A DNA stretch of 64,000 nucleotides from Marisediminicola sp040546025 (GCF_040546025.1 NZ_JBEPNA010000009.1:1-64000), one strand, 5' to 3'; positions 23,924-32,800 are shown, counted from the first letter of the stretch. The notes: generated by a model from the letters alone, not told the origin. Numbers and translations are program-made.

Positions 23924-23946
23924 TTGCGCCCATGAAGTAGAGCGAT

Positions 23947-23983
23947 CCTGGCCCATCGAGATCTTTCTCGGTGGGCCAGGTTT
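23947..23983 (+). terminator. Intercistronic hairpin after the binding-protein gene
   Basis: CCTGGCCCA (23947-23955) pairs with TGGGCCAGG (23972-23980), with an inner CGAG/CTCG stem, followed by TTT. A partial terminator in this spot is the common way to keep binding protein in excess over permease. Confidence 0.75.
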
Positions 23984-24018
23984 CGATAACGTGATCACAA
24001 ACCAACGGAGGTCCCTGC

Positions 24019-25056
24019 ATGTCAACGTCGATAGTGCATAGCGAGGTGCTCGCGAACGTGGGCCTCTTGCCCCTCAGCCGGGGTGGAATCCTCGGCGACA
24101 TAACTGAGAAATTCGGTCTCATGATCGTCGGTCTGGCCGCCTTCGCGGCCGTCGTCGGTCTCATCCTCTTCCTCGCCGACCGCGCACCGAAGCGCGGCCG
24201 CGACGTCGTGCAGGTGCTGGCCTTCGTCTTACCGGCCCTGGCCCTTCTGGCCGTCGGCCTCATCTACCCGGCCATCCGCACCACCCTGCTCGCCTTCACC
24301 AACCGCGGGGGCGATTTCGTCGGCCTCGAGAACTTCGTCTGGATGTTCACCCAGCCGACGATCATCACAACCCTGATCAACACGCTCATCTGGGTGGCGC
24401 TCGTCCCACTCCTGTCGACCATGGTCGGACTCGCCTACGCGGTGTTCATCGACAAGTCGTCAGGGGAGAAGATCCTCAAGTCCCTCGTGTTCATGCCGAT
24501 GGCGATTTCGTTCGTCGGAGCCGGCATCATCTGGCGCTTCGTGTACGAGTATCGGGCCGAGGGCTTCGAGCAGATCGGAATCCTCAACCAGCTCATCGTG
24601 TGGTTTGGCGGTGAGCCGGCGCAGTTCCTCATCAACAGCCCGTGGAACACGCTCTTCCTGATCGTCGTCATGGTCTGGATCCAGACCGGTTTCGCCATGG
24701 TGCTGCTCTCCGCGGCCATCAAGGGCGTGCCTGTCGAGATCATCGAGGCGGCGAAGCTCGACGGCGCCAACGCCTGGCAGCAGTTCCGCAACGTCACCAT
24801 CCCGGCGATCCGGGGCACGCTCATCGTCGTCGTCACGACCATCACGATCGCTACCCTGAAGGTCTTCGACATCGTGCGCACCATGACGGGTGGTCAGTTC
24901 GACACCAGCGTCATCGCCAATGAGATGTACACCCAGGCATTCAACCGCGGTGAGTTCGGCCAGGGCTCCGCCCTCGCGGTGGTGCTGTTCATTATGGTGA
25001 TGCCCATCGTCATCTACAACGTCCGGTCGATGCGCAAGCAGAGGGAGATCCGATGA
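24019..25056 (+). CDS. Sugar ABC transporter permease (AglF-like)
   Basis: 345 aa with an unusually long N-terminus. Two extra hydrophobic segments (about residues 33-55, LMIVGLAAFAAVVGLILFLA, and 69-88, VLAFVLPALALLAVGLIY) precede the usual six-span core. That layout is known for AglF-type permeases. The EAA loop reads EIIEAAKLDGANAWQQFRNVTIPAI. It forms the channel with the next gene, which overlaps by 4 bp (ATGA at 25053). Confidence 0.9.
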   Translation: MSTSIVHSEVLANVGLLPLSRGGILGDITEKFGLMIVGLAAFAAVVGLILFLADRAPKRGRDVVQVLAFVLPALALLAVGLIYPAIRTTLLAFTNRGGDFVGLENFVWMFTQPTIITTLINTLIWVALVPLLSTMVGLAYAVFIDKSSGEKILKSLVFMPMAISFVGAGIIWRFVYEYRAEGFEQIGILNQLIVWFGGEPAQFLINSPWNTLFLIVVMVWIQTGFAMVLLSAAIKGVPVEIIEAAKLDGANAWQQFRNVTIPAIRGTLIVVVTTITIATLKVFDIVRTMTGGQFDTSVIANEMYTQAFNRGEFGQGSALAVVLFIMVMPIVIYNVRSMRKQREIR

Positions 25057-25997
25057 GCATCCAAGAAGCCGAAGACAAGCTGGATCGCCCCCTCGGCCAG
25101 AAGAACACGCTGCGGCCGCAGAAAGTGCCGAAGGCCGACCGGGTCAAGCAGCGGCTGACGTCGCGCGGCGCCACGATCGCCGCAATCATCATCGCGACGC
25201 TCTGGACCATCCCGACCTTCGGGCTGTTCGTCTCGTCGTTTCGCCCTGCCGAGCAGATCCGGACCACGGGCTGGTGGACCGTGTTCACGAATCCGAGCTT
25301 CAGCCTCGAGAACTACGCCGACGTTCTGTTCGCGAGTGGGGCATCGAGCGCGAACCTGAGCTCCTACTTCATCAACTCGCTCGTCATCTCGATCCCCGCG
25401 ACCCTGTTCCCGATTGCCCTCGCAACGATGGCCGCGTACGGGTTCGCCTGGATCAAGTTCAAGGGCAGCGGAGCGATTTTCGTGCTCATCTTCGCGCTGC
25501 AGATCGTGCCGCTGCAGATGGCCCTCATCCCGCTGCTCCAGATCTTCTCCCAGGTTCTCGGGATCAGCGGGACGTTCCCGGCGGTGTGGATCGCGCACAC
25601 GATCTTCGGCCTTCCGCTGACGATCTTCCTGCTGCACAACTTCATCGCGGAGATCCCCGGCGAGGTCATCGAGGCCGCGCGGGTCGACGGTGCAAACCAC
25701 ACGCAGATCTTCTTCCGGATCATCCTGCCGCTGTCGATGCCCGCCCTCGCGAGCATCGGGATCTTCCAGTTCCTCTGGGTCTGGAACGACCTCCTGATCG
25801 CCCTCGTGTTCTCCGGAGGCACCGTCGACGTCGCGCCACTCACTCAGAGACTCGCGGAGCTCGTCGGCAACTTCGGTCGAAACGCGGAGCGGTTGCCCGC
25901 TGCGGCCTTCATCTCGCTGATCATCCCACTCATCGTGTTCTTCAGCCTGCAGCGCTACTTTGTGCGCGGGCTGCTGGCTGGCTCGACGAAGGGGTAG
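25053..25997 (+). CDS. Sugar ABC transporter permease (AglG-like)
   Basis: 314 aa, MalG-type inner-membrane subunit. It has six spans after a polar 40-residue N-terminus; the EAA loop is EVIEAARVDGANHTQIFFRIILPLSMPAL. The C-terminus RYFVRGLLAGSTKG is the standard ending. Stop-start overlap with the upstream permease indicates coupling. A GC-rich hairpin at 26020-26061 follows. Confidence 0.9.
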   Translation: MSIQEAEDKLDRPLGQKNTLRPQKVPKADRVKQRLTSRGATIAAIIIATLWTIPTFGLFVSSFRPAEQIRTTGWWTVFTNPSFSLENYADVLFASGASSANLSSYFINSLVISIPATLFPIALATMAAYGFAWIKFKGSGAIFVLIFALQIVPLQMALIPLLQIFSQVLGISGTFPAVWIAHTIFGLPLTIFLLHNFIAEIPGEVIEAARVDGANHTQIFFRIILPLSMPALASIGIFQFLWVWNDLLIALVFSGGTVDVAPLTQRLAELVGNFGRNAERLPAAAFISLIIPLIVFFSLQRYFVRGLLAGSTKG

Positions 25998-26019
25998 TCC
26001 GAGCGCTCGACCAACCGAC

Positions 26020-26061
26020 GGCCGCGGCCGCGTCACCTCACCGGGTGCCGCGGCCGCGGCC
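26020..26061 (+). terminator. Terminator hairpin after the importer operon
   Basis: The arms GGCCGCGGCCGCG (26020-26032) and CGCGGCCGCGGCC (26049-26061) are perfect 13-bp complements with a 16-nt loop; no T tract. Confidence 0.75.
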
Positions 26062-26099
26062 TAAGTTAACGCCCATCCGACGAGACGTAAAGTGATCCA

Positions 26100-27956
26100 G
26101 TGAGCGGAATGCACCCCGGCCGAGGCGGCCGCATGATGGGCGGCGGCGACGCGTCTGCCCAGCGCAAGGAGAACGAGACGGCCCCGAGCGTTCCCGACCT
26201 GCTCCGCCGCATTGGAGACCTGTTCGCGCCGCACAAGAGCGCCCTCATCCTCACCGTCGTGCTCGTGGTGGTCGGCGCCGGGCTCACCGTGCTTCCTCCG
26301 CTGCTCACGAAGGTGGCCTTCGACCAGGGGCTCTTCCCACCGGGGCAGGGACCGGATGTGCCGCTGCTGGCCGAGGTCGTGGGCCTCATGGTCGTGATCT
26401 TCATCGTCAGCGCCGGACTCGGGGTCTGGCAGACCTGGCTCACCGCGACGGTGGGCAACAAGGTCATGGGGGCGCTGCGCATCCGCCTGTTCGAGCACCT
26501 CCAGCGCATGGAGCTCGCGTTCTTCACCAAAACCAAGACCGGGGCGATCCAATCCCGGCTGCAAAACGATGTCGGCGGCGTCGCCGGGGTGCTCACGAAC
26601 ACAGTGTCGAGCGTGTTGGGCAACACCGTGACCGTTGTTGCGGCCTTCGTCTCCATGCTCCTGCTCTCATGGCAGCTCACGCTGGTGGCGGTGATCCTCA
26701 TGCCGATCCTCGTGATCGCGCAGCGCCGCGTCGGCCAGGTGCGCGCCCGCATCGCGACGAAGACGCAGGAGTCGCTCAGCGACATGACCGCGATCACCCA
26801 GGAGACGCTGTCGGTGTCCGGCATCCTGCTCGCCAAGAGCTTCAACCAGCAGAAGGCGGAGACCGGGCGGTACAGCGCCGAGAACGACACCCAGGTGGGC
26901 CTCCAGGTGCGCCTGCAGATGAGCGGGCAGTGGTTCTTCGCGACGGTGCAGATCTTCCTCGCGATCATTCCGGCGATCGTGTATCTCGTCTCGGCGTTCC
27001 TCATCCTCGGTGATGTGCCCATCACCGCGGGAACGATCGTGGCCTTCACGACGGTGCAGGCCCGGCTCATGTGGCCCCTCCTGGGACTGATGCGCGTGGC
27101 CCTCGACCTGCAGACCTCGCAGGCGCTCTTCGCTCGCATCTTCGAATACCTCGACCTGAAGCCCGCCATCACCGATCGGCAGGGAGCGCGATCGGTCACC
27201 GACTCCGGGCTCGGACGCATCGAATTCGACGATGTCGTCTTCGCGTACCCGGACTCGGCGCCGGAGACCCCGCCGACTCTGAAGGGGATCTCGTTTGCGA
27301 TCGAGCCGGGTCAGTACGCCGCGTTCGTCGGGCCGTCGGGGGCGGGAAAGACGACGGTGTCATACCTCATTCCGCGCTTTCACGCCGTGAGCTCCGGTCG
27401 CATCCTGTTCGCGGGCGACGATGTGCGCGAACTGCAGCAGGACTCGCTCGTCGCGAACATCGGCATCGTCAGCCAGGAGACGTACCTCTTCCACGCGACC
27501 ATCGGCGAGAACCTGCGCTACGCCAAACCGGACGCGAGCAAGGACGAGATCGAGGCGGCCGCCAGGGCGGCGAACATCCACGAGACCATCGCGTCGTTTC
27601 CCGAGGGCTACGACACCGTGGTGGGCGAGCGCGGCTACCGCCTGTCCGGCGGCGAGAAACAGCGCATCGCGATCGCCCGCGTTCTGCTCAAGGACCCGGC
27701 CGTGCTCATCCTCGACGAGGCGACGAGCGCGCTCGATTCGATCTCGGAGCGGGTCGTGCAGTCTGCGCTCGACACTGCCGCGCGGGGGCGGACGACGATC
27801 GCGATCGCCCACCGGCTGTCGACGATCGTGGGCGCCGACGTGATCTTCGTGGTGGATTCGGGGCTCATTGTCGAGCGCGGCACGCACAACGAGCTCATGG
27901 CGCTCGGCGGCGTCTACGCGGGCCTGTACCGGGAGCAGGTACGGGCCGGCTCCTGA
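26100..27956 (+). CDS. ABC exporter, fused membrane and ATPase domains (618 aa)
   Basis: A polar, glycine/methionine-rich 40-residue start leads into a six-span type-1 exporter domain (about residues 55-345). The nucleotide-binding domain has Walker A GPSGAGKTT, Q-loop GIVSQETYLFHATIGENL, signature LSGGEKQRIAIARVLL, Walker B VLILDEATSALD and H-loop IAHRLSTI. Family members export lipids, drugs or peptides as homo- or heterodimers; no second half-transporter is nearby, so a homodimer is likely. GTG start with TAAAGT 6 nt upstream (leaderless type). A GGCATCC tandem repeat begins 10 bp after the stop. Confidence 0.93.
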   Translation: MSGMHPGRGGRMMGGGDASAQRKENETAPSVPDLLRRIGDLFAPHKSALILTVVLVVVGAGLTVLPPLLTKVAFDQGLFPPGQGPDVPLLAEVVGLMVVIFIVSAGLGVWQTWLTATVGNKVMGALRIRLFEHLQRMELAFFTKTKTGAIQSRLQNDVGGVAGVLTNTVSSVLGNTVTVVAAFVSMLLLSWQLTLVAVILMPILVIAQRRVGQVRARIATKTQESLSDMTAITQETLSVSGILLAKSFNQQKAETGRYSAENDTQVGLQVRLQMSGQWFFATVQIFLAIIPAIVYLVSAFLILGDVPITAGTIVAFTTVQARLMWPLLGLMRVALDLQTSQALFARIFEYLDLKPAITDRQGARSVTDSGLGRIEFDDVVFAYPDSAPETPPTLKGISFAIEPGQYAAFVGPSGAGKTTVSYLIPRFHAVSSGRILFAGDDVRELQQDSLVANIGIVSQETYLFHATIGENLRYAKPDASKDEIEAAARAANIHETIASFPEGYDTVVGERGYRLSGGEKQRIAIARVLLKDPAVLILDEATSALDSISERVVQSALDTAARGRTTIAIAHRLSTIVGADVIFVVDSGLIVERGTHNELMALGGVYAGLYREQVRAGS

Positions 27957-27966
27957 CCGCAGCCCC

Positions 27967-27994
27967 GGCATCCGGCATCCGGCATCCGGCATCC
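27967..27994. repeat. GGCATCC x4 tandem repeat
   Basis: Four exact 7-bp units in a row, 10 bp after the ABC exporter stop codon. The unit contains GCATCC, a hexamer that is strikingly common throughout the window. Confidence 0.9.
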
Positions 27995-28002
27995 ACTTTC
28001 AT

Positions 28003-28170
28003 GATTCAGGAGCCTGTGGTGCCGCTCCCTTGCAGCATTCAGGAGTTTGGGCTGACATTCAGGAGTCCGCGGTCGAGAATCGCCGGTTTAACGGCGATCG
28101 AGATTGACCTGGGTCCGAAACTCCTGAATTCTGCGGGCCGTCTGGACCCGAAACTCCTGAATTCTGTGGG
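28003..28170. repeat. ATTCAGGAG / CTCCTGAAT inverted repeat cluster
   Basis: ATTCAGGAG occurs at 28004-28012, 28037-28045 and 28057-28065. Its reverse complement CTCCTGAAT is at 28121-28129 and 28154-28162. The two inverted copies sit in a 33-bp tandem duplication (CCGAAACTCCTGAATTCTG plus GGGCCGTC). Direct and inverted copies can fold into long hairpins. A related element is at 62312-62388. The block lies in the 723-bp gene-free space between the exporter and the DUF305 gene, which otherwise holds no plausible ORF. Confidence 0.85.
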
Positions 28171-28261
28171 CCGTCGTCGGCAGGAACTCCAGACACGTGA
28201 TTGGAAGCACGCCAGGCTCCCGCGTCTCCTGAGGTCTGCAGGATTCGCATCGCGTGTGCGC

Positions 28262-28346
28262 AACTCCGGCGAATGTGGATGCGTCGGCATCCACTCTTCG
28301 GACAACGTCGGGCTGCGTCAGAGCCAGGTGAGATTTCACCGGAGTT
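28262..28346. repeat. REP-like palindromic element, copy A (85 bp)
   Basis: The ends AACTCCGGCGAA and TTCACCGGAGTT are near-perfect inverted repeats (one mismatch), and the interior holds GTGGATGC-GTC-GGCATCCAC, a second hairpin. Copy B at 28497-28579 shares the ends and both hairpins; both copies are preceded by the same CGTGTGCGC. Confidence 0.85.
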
Positions 28347-28496
28347 AGGTGCAACCAGGCGCAACCGCAGGATCAACCACTGGTCATTGATGAACTCCGC
28401 GCTCGTGTGCCGGTGAGGTTGACGACCGAAAGCGCGGTCGGCGCCCGGCCGGCCTGCGGTGCTGAAACTCGCCGACTAGTCGTTCTGCGTGTGCGC

Positions 28497-28579
28497 AACT
28501 CCGGTGAATGTGGATGCGGCGGCATCCGCCCCCGGGAATGCAGGACTACTCAGGTGCCCGGTGAGATTTCACCGGAGTT
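28497..28579. repeat. REP-like palindromic element, copy B (83 bp)
   Basis: The ends AACTCCGGTGAA and TTCACCGGAGTT are a perfect 12-bp inverted repeat. GCGGATGCC-type inner palindrome: GGATGC-GGC-GGCATCC. It is the better-preserved copy of the pair and lies 100 bp before the 3' end of the DUF305 gene. Confidence 0.85.
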
Positions 28580-28679
28580 GTGTGCCAGGCGCCAGACCCG
28601 AAAACGCGAGCCAACAGCATTCTCACCACCCGCAGCGCGGCAACGCCCTTGGGACGCTGAAGAATGAAAGTGAGCGGGG

Positions 28680-29366
28680 CTAGTAGGCCGCGAGGAGCTG
28701 GTTCATGTAGTCCATCTCGCTGTTTTGTGTTCGGACGATGTTTCCCGCGAGTGCGGTTACGATGTCATTCGTCGAGCGCTCGAGCAGGGCCTGAGCCATC
28801 TCCACCCCGCCGGTGTGATGTGCGATCATGAGCTCGAGAAACATCTTGTCCGCATCCGCTCCGGTCGCCGTCTGGAGGGCCGCGATCTGTTGGGGTGTGG
28901 CGAGACCAGGCATCGCCGCCGCGGGCATGGTCGTGCCCGGCATGGTCATGCCCGGCATCGTCGTGGAATCCGAGTCGCCGGATTCGCTGTCAAGCGTGGG
29001 TTGCGCCATCCAGGTCATCGCCGGGTCTGAGGCGGCCTGCGGCAGCCCCCACATTCTCAGCCAGGCGAACATCTGCCCGGCCTGCTGCCCTTGAGACGTG
29101 GCAATGTCGTACGCGAGGGTTTTGATGTCCTGGTTGTCAGTCGTATCGCGGACGATAATCGCCATCTCGACAGCTTGCTGGTGGTGCGTCTGCATATCGC
29201 GGGCGAAGCCCGCCTCAGCGCTTGTCGTCGATGGCGTCGTCTGGTCGGCTGGCATCACCAGGCGCCCAATTGCAAATCCGCCGAGCAGCAGCACTCCGCT
29301 CGCCACGATCGCCACGATCACGTGGCGAAGCGGCCACGTGGACTTCTGGTTGATGGGCTCGGTCAA
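28680..29366 (-). CDS. DUF305 membrane-anchored protein, Met/His-rich (228 aa)
   Basis: An N-terminal membrane segment (HVIVAIVASGVLLLGGFAIGRLV, residues about 15-37) anchors an extracytoplasmic DUF305 domain. The domain has two ferritin-like helical repeats: GFARDMQTHHQQAVEMAIIVRD and FLELMIAHHTGGVEMAQALLERS. Between them lies a methionine-rich linker (MPGMTMPGTTMPAAAMPG), with histidines in both repeats, which suggests copper or another soft-metal ligand set. It overlaps the DUF3105 gene by 4 bp (ATGA), and that linkage is common in actinobacteria. The exact role is unknown. Confidence 0.88.
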   Translation of the reverse strand: MTEPINQKSTWPLRHVIVAIVASGVLLLGGFAIGRLVMPADQTTPSTTSAEAGFARDMQTHHQQAVEMAIIVRDTTDNQDIKTLAYDIATSQGQQAGQMFAWLRMWGLPQAASDPAMTWMAQPTLDSESGDSDSTTMPGMTMPGTTMPAAAMPGLATPQQIAALQTATGADADKMFLELMIAHHTGGVEMAQALLERSTNDIVTALAGNIVRTQNSEMDYMNQLLAAY

Positions 29367-30055
29367 GAAATTTTACCCGGACCGTCAATGGCGCCGGAGC
29401 ACGAAGCTCCCGCTTCCGGTGCCTCGCCCCCCTGCCAGAACTTGTCGACGAAGTCCTGCAGGCGCGGGTCGTCGACGCCGTCAAGCTCGACCTGGTTAGC
29501 CCATCCCGAGATGACCACGGGTGCCTGGAGGTCGGCCATGGGGGAGAGGACGGAGAACGTCGTCGGCACCGAGTCCTGAAGTGCCGCGAGCTCGTCGCCA
29601 CTCACCTCGTCCGGGTCGTAGGTCACCCAGACCGCACCGTGCTCCAGGGAGTGGACGGCGTTCTCGCTGGGAACCTGCTCCGTGTAGACGCCGCAGTTCA
29701 ACCAAGCGCCCGCGTGCTCGCCCCCGGCTGGCGGACTTTGGGCGTAGTCGACGGGTCCCTCCACATGCCCGGCGACGACATCCTCATAGCTCTGCAGGCC
29801 GCTGATCTCGATGTCCTCAGGATCCCGCGGCGGGGTGCCGCTCGTGACCACGGCGTTCACGACGAGCGCCAGCACGCTGGCGGTGGCGACGCTCGCGATC
29901 GCGATGCCGATGATCCGGTTGCGCTTCTCGGTGGCCTGTTTCTTCTTCAGCGCCGCCACCTTCTCGGCTCGGCGGGCGTCACGCTGTTGCTTGATCGTCA
30001 GCTCCTTGCGGGCGCCGGGCGGAATGGGCGAAGGGGTCGAATCGCGAGGGGGCAA
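29363..30055 (-). CDS. DUF3105 membrane protein (230 aa)
   Basis: A lysine/arginine-rich N-terminus with a coiled-coil-like stretch (IKQQRDARRAEKVAALKKKQATEKRNR), one membrane span (IIGIAIASVATASVLALVVNAVV) and the extracytoplasmic DUF3105 domain. That domain contains HVEGPVDYAQSPPAGGEHAGAWLNCGVY and SLEHGAVWVTYDPD, with conserved H, C and W residues. It is the first gene of the DUF3105-DUF305 operon. Function is not established; the paired histidine/cysteine motifs would suit metal binding at the cell surface. Confidence 0.88.
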   Translation of the reverse strand: MPPRDSTPSPIPPGARKELTIKQQRDARRAEKVAALKKKQATEKRNRIIGIAIASVATASVLALVVNAVVTSGTPPRDPEDIEISGLQSYEDVVAGHVEGPVDYAQSPPAGGEHAGAWLNCGVYTEQVPSENAVHSLEHGAVWVTYDPDEVSGDELAALQDSVPTTFSVLSPMADLQAPVVISGWANQVELDGVDDPRLQDFVDKFWQGGEAPEAGASCSGAIDGPGKIS

Positions 30056-30237
30056 GGCCGTGGTCCTGTCGTGTGTGCGGTCGGTGCACTACAAGAATGC
30101 ACTACTCGGGCAGGCGCTGCGTGTGAGGGAGCCGGATGTCCGCTCCCCCGTAACACCCCGGGGCGCCTTGGTAAGCTCGAGCGACGGGCCACGAGCCCGC
30201 TTTTTCCTCCTTTCCGGCGAATCCAAGGGCTGGCCCA
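30056..30237. other. Divergent intergenic region
   Basis: This 182-bp gap separates DUF3105 (leftward) from cystathionine beta-synthase (rightward). It contains a T-rich TTTTTCCTCCTTTCC stretch before the rightward start; no clear operator or riboswitch was seen. Confidence 0.4.
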
Positions 30238-31587
30238 GTGAAGTACGCAAATTCCGTGATCGACCTCGTCGGCAACACGCCGCTCGTGAAGCTCAATCAC
30301 GTGACCGAGGGCATCTCGGCGACGATTCTGGTGAAGCTCGAGTACGTGAATCCCGGGGGATCGTCAAAGGACCGCATCGCGACGCGCATCATCGACGCGG
30401 CAGAACGCGACGGGCTGTTGAAGCCCGGCGGAACGATCGTCGAGCCGACATCCGGAAACACCGGCGTCGGGCTCGCGCTCGTCGCCCAACAGCGCGGCTA
30501 CCGGTGCGTCTTCGTGGTGCCCGACAAGGTCGGAATCGACAAGCGAAACGTGCTCACCGCCTATGGCGCCGAGGTCGTCGTGACACCGACCTCCGTCGCG
30601 CCCGACAGCCCCGAGTCGTATTACGGCGTGTCCGACCGCCTCGCCCGCGAAATTCCCGGCGCGTTCAAGCCCAACCAGTACGCCAACCCGAACGGGCCGC
30701 TCAGCCACTACGAGACGACCGGTCCGGAGATCTGGCGCGACACCGAGGGCACGGTCACGCACTTCGTCGCGGGCGTCGGCACCGGCGGCACGATCAGCGG
30801 AGTGGGCAAGTACCTCAAGGAGGTCTCGGGCGGAGCGGTGCAGATCATCGGAGCCGACCCGGAGGGCTCGGTCTACTCCGGCGGCACCGGGCGCCCGTAC
30901 CTCGTCGAGGGCGTCGGCGAGGACTTCTGGCCCGAGGCCTACGACCCGAGCGTTGTCGACCGCGTCATTGCGGCATCCGACGCCGTCTCCTTCGCCCTGA
31001 CCCGCCGGCTTGCGCTCGAGGAGGGCCTGCTTGTCGGCGGATCGAGCGGGCTCGCGATCGCGGCCGCGCTCGAGGCCGCCCGCGATCTCGGCCCCGGAGA
31101 CGTCGTCGTCGTGTTGCTGCCCGACGGTGGGCGCGGCTACCTCGGCAAGATCTTCAACGACCAGTGGATGCGATCACACGGCTTTGCTGCGCCCGACGAG
31201 GGAACGACGGTCGCCGACGTGGTCGCGGGCCGCGAACTCGCGCACGTGCGGCCCGAACACACCGTGCGCGACGTCATCCGGCTCCTGCGCGAGACGGGCG
31301 CGTCGCAGCTCCCCGTGCTCTCCGCCGACCTCCCCGTCGTGCTCGGCGAGGTGCTCGGCGCGGTGCACGAAGACCGGCTTCTCGAGCTCGTGCTCGCGGG
31401 CGAGGCGGGAATGGCGGATGCGATCGGCGAGCTCGTCGGTGCGCCGCTCGACCTCGTCGGGGCCGGCCAGTCGATCGAATCGGCACTCGAGGCGTTCGGC
31501 GCCGCCGACACGCTCCTCGTGACCGACGGCGGCAAACCGCTCGCGCTGCTCACCCGCACCGACCTGCTCGCCCACCTCTCCAACTGA
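30238..31587 (+). CDS. cbs: Cystathionine beta-synthase (with CBS pair)
   Basis: 449 aa. The catalytic PLP domain carries SVIDLVGNTPLVKL, the PLP lysine K44 in NPGGSSKDR, PTSGNTGVGLALVA and GTGGTISGVGKYL. Two C-terminal CBS repeats (VRPEHTVRDVIRLLRETGASQLPVL and IESALEAFGAADTLLVTDGGKPLALLTRTDLL) form a Bateman module. The CBS pair and the 'GSSKDR' motif distinguish it from cysteine synthase. It condenses serine and homocysteine to cystathionine, the first step of reverse transsulfuration. GTG start; 11 bp separate it from metB. Confidence 0.92.
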   Translation: MKYANSVIDLVGNTPLVKLNHVTEGISATILVKLEYVNPGGSSKDRIATRIIDAAERDGLLKPGGTIVEPTSGNTGVGLALVAQQRGYRCVFVVPDKVGIDKRNVLTAYGAEVVVTPTSVAPDSPESYYGVSDRLAREIPGAFKPNQYANPNGPLSHYETTGPEIWRDTEGTVTHFVAGVGTGGTISGVGKYLKEVSGGAVQIIGADPEGSVYSGGTGRPYLVEGVGEDFWPEAYDPSVVDRVIAASDAVSFALTRRLALEEGLLVGGSSGLAIAAALEAARDLGPGDVVVVLLPDGGRGYLGKIFNDQWMRSHGFAAPDEGTTVADVVAGRELAHVRPEHTVRDVIRLLRETGASQLPVLSADLPVVLGEVLGAVHEDRLLELVLAGEAGMADAIGELVGAPLDLVGAGQSIESALEAFGAADTLLVTDGGKPLALLTRTDLLAHLSN

Positions 31588-31598
31588 CGAAGGACCCC

Positions 31599-32741
31599 AT
31601 GAGTCACGACTTCTCCACCCGAGCCATCCACGTCGGGCAGACCCCCGACGCAGCGACCGGCGCGGTCATCCCGCCGATCTACCAGACCTCGACCTTCGTG
31701 CAGGACGGCATCGGCGGTTTCCGAGGAGGCTACGAGTACGCCCGCGGCGGCAACCCGACCCGCACCTCCCTTGAGACCCTCGTCGCCGACCTCGAGGGGG
31801 CGACGCACGGATTCAGCTTCGCGTCCGGCCTCGCCGGCGAGGACACGCTGCTGCGCGCGATCCTCGAGCCCGGCGCCCGCGTCGTGATGGGCAACGACGT
31901 CTACGGCGGCACACACCGCCTGGTCAACCGGGTTTTCGTGCCGTGGGGGATCGAACTGGCGACCACAGAGCTCACCGACCTCGACGCCGTGCGCGCCGCA
32001 GTCACTCCCGGAACCGCCGTGCTCTGGGTCGAGACACCCAGCAATCCGCTCATGAAGATCAGCGACATCGCGGCGCTCGCCGAGATCGGCCACGCGGCTG
32101 GCGCGATCGTCGTCGTCGACAACACCTTCGCCTCCCCCTACCTGCAGAACCCGCTGGCCCTCGGCGCCGACGTCGTCGTGCACTCCACCACCAAGTACCT
32201 CGGTGGGCACTCCGATGTGCTCGGCGGCGCGGTCGTCACGAGCAACGAGGAGATCGCCGAGAAGGTCGGCTTCCACCAGTTCGCCGTCGGTGCCGTCGCC
32301 GGACCGATGGATGCCTGGCTCACGGTGCGGGGGATCAAGACCCTCGCCGTGCGCGTCGAGCGGCATTCGAGCAACGCGCAGGCGATCGCGGAACGGCTCG
32401 TCGGGCATCCGTCGATCGAGCGGGTCTACTACCCCGGCCTGGCAGGGCACCCCGGACACGAGATCGCGGCGCGGCAGATGCGCGGCTTCGGCGGCATGCT
32501 CTCGCTCGCGCTTCGGGGCGGGGCTCCCGCCGCCCGAAAGCTCGTCGAGTCGACCGACGTGTTCCTGCTTGCCGAGTCGCTCGGCGGGGTCGAGTCGCTC
32601 ATCGGCTACCCGTCCGAGATGACCCACGCCTCGGTGCTCGGCACCGAGCTCGAGGTACCGGACAACATCGTGCGACTGTCGGTCGGCATCGAGGGCGTCG
32701 ACGACCTGGTTGGCGACCTGCTGCAGGCGCTCGACCGGTAG
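31599..32741 (+). CDS. metB: Cystathionine gamma-synthase / gamma-lyase
   Basis: 380 aa, Cys/Met-metabolism PLP family. It has TRAIHVGQTPDAATGAVIPPIYQTSTF, YEYARGGNPTRTSLE, PLP lysine K199 in STTKYLGGHSD, VDNTFASPYLQNPL and the SLGGVESLIGYPSEMTHAS ending. Sequence alone cannot separate the synthase from the lyase; the operon with cystathionine beta-synthase favours the gamma-lyase role (cysteine from methionine), while the name metB is conventional for actinobacterial members. Ribosome binding site: GAAGGA before the ATG. Confidence 0.9.
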   Translation: MSHDFSTRAIHVGQTPDAATGAVIPPIYQTSTFVQDGIGGFRGGYEYARGGNPTRTSLETLVADLEGATHGFSFASGLAGEDTLLRAILEPGARVVMGNDVYGGTHRLVNRVFVPWGIELATTELTDLDAVRAAVTPGTAVLWVETPSNPLMKISDIAALAEIGHAAGAIVVVDNTFASPYLQNPLALGADVVVHSTTKYLGGHSDVLGGAVVTSNEEIAEKVGFHQFAVGAVAGPMDAWLTVRGIKTLAVRVERHSSNAQAIAERLVGHPSIERVYYPGLAGHPGHEIAARQMRGFGGMLSLALRGGAPAARKLVESTDVFLLAESLGGVESLIGYPSEMTHASVLGTELEVPDNIVRLSVGIEGVDDLVGDLLQALDR

Positions 32742-32800
32742 GTGACGCGCGCGGCATATGTTGATCGACAATCAGGAGTGGCGGGCCGCCGCGCGTGCGA

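Noticed and set aside
27967..27994. CRISPR-like array
   Set aside because: The 7-bp units are contiguous with no spacers; no CRISPR repeats or cas genes occur in the window.
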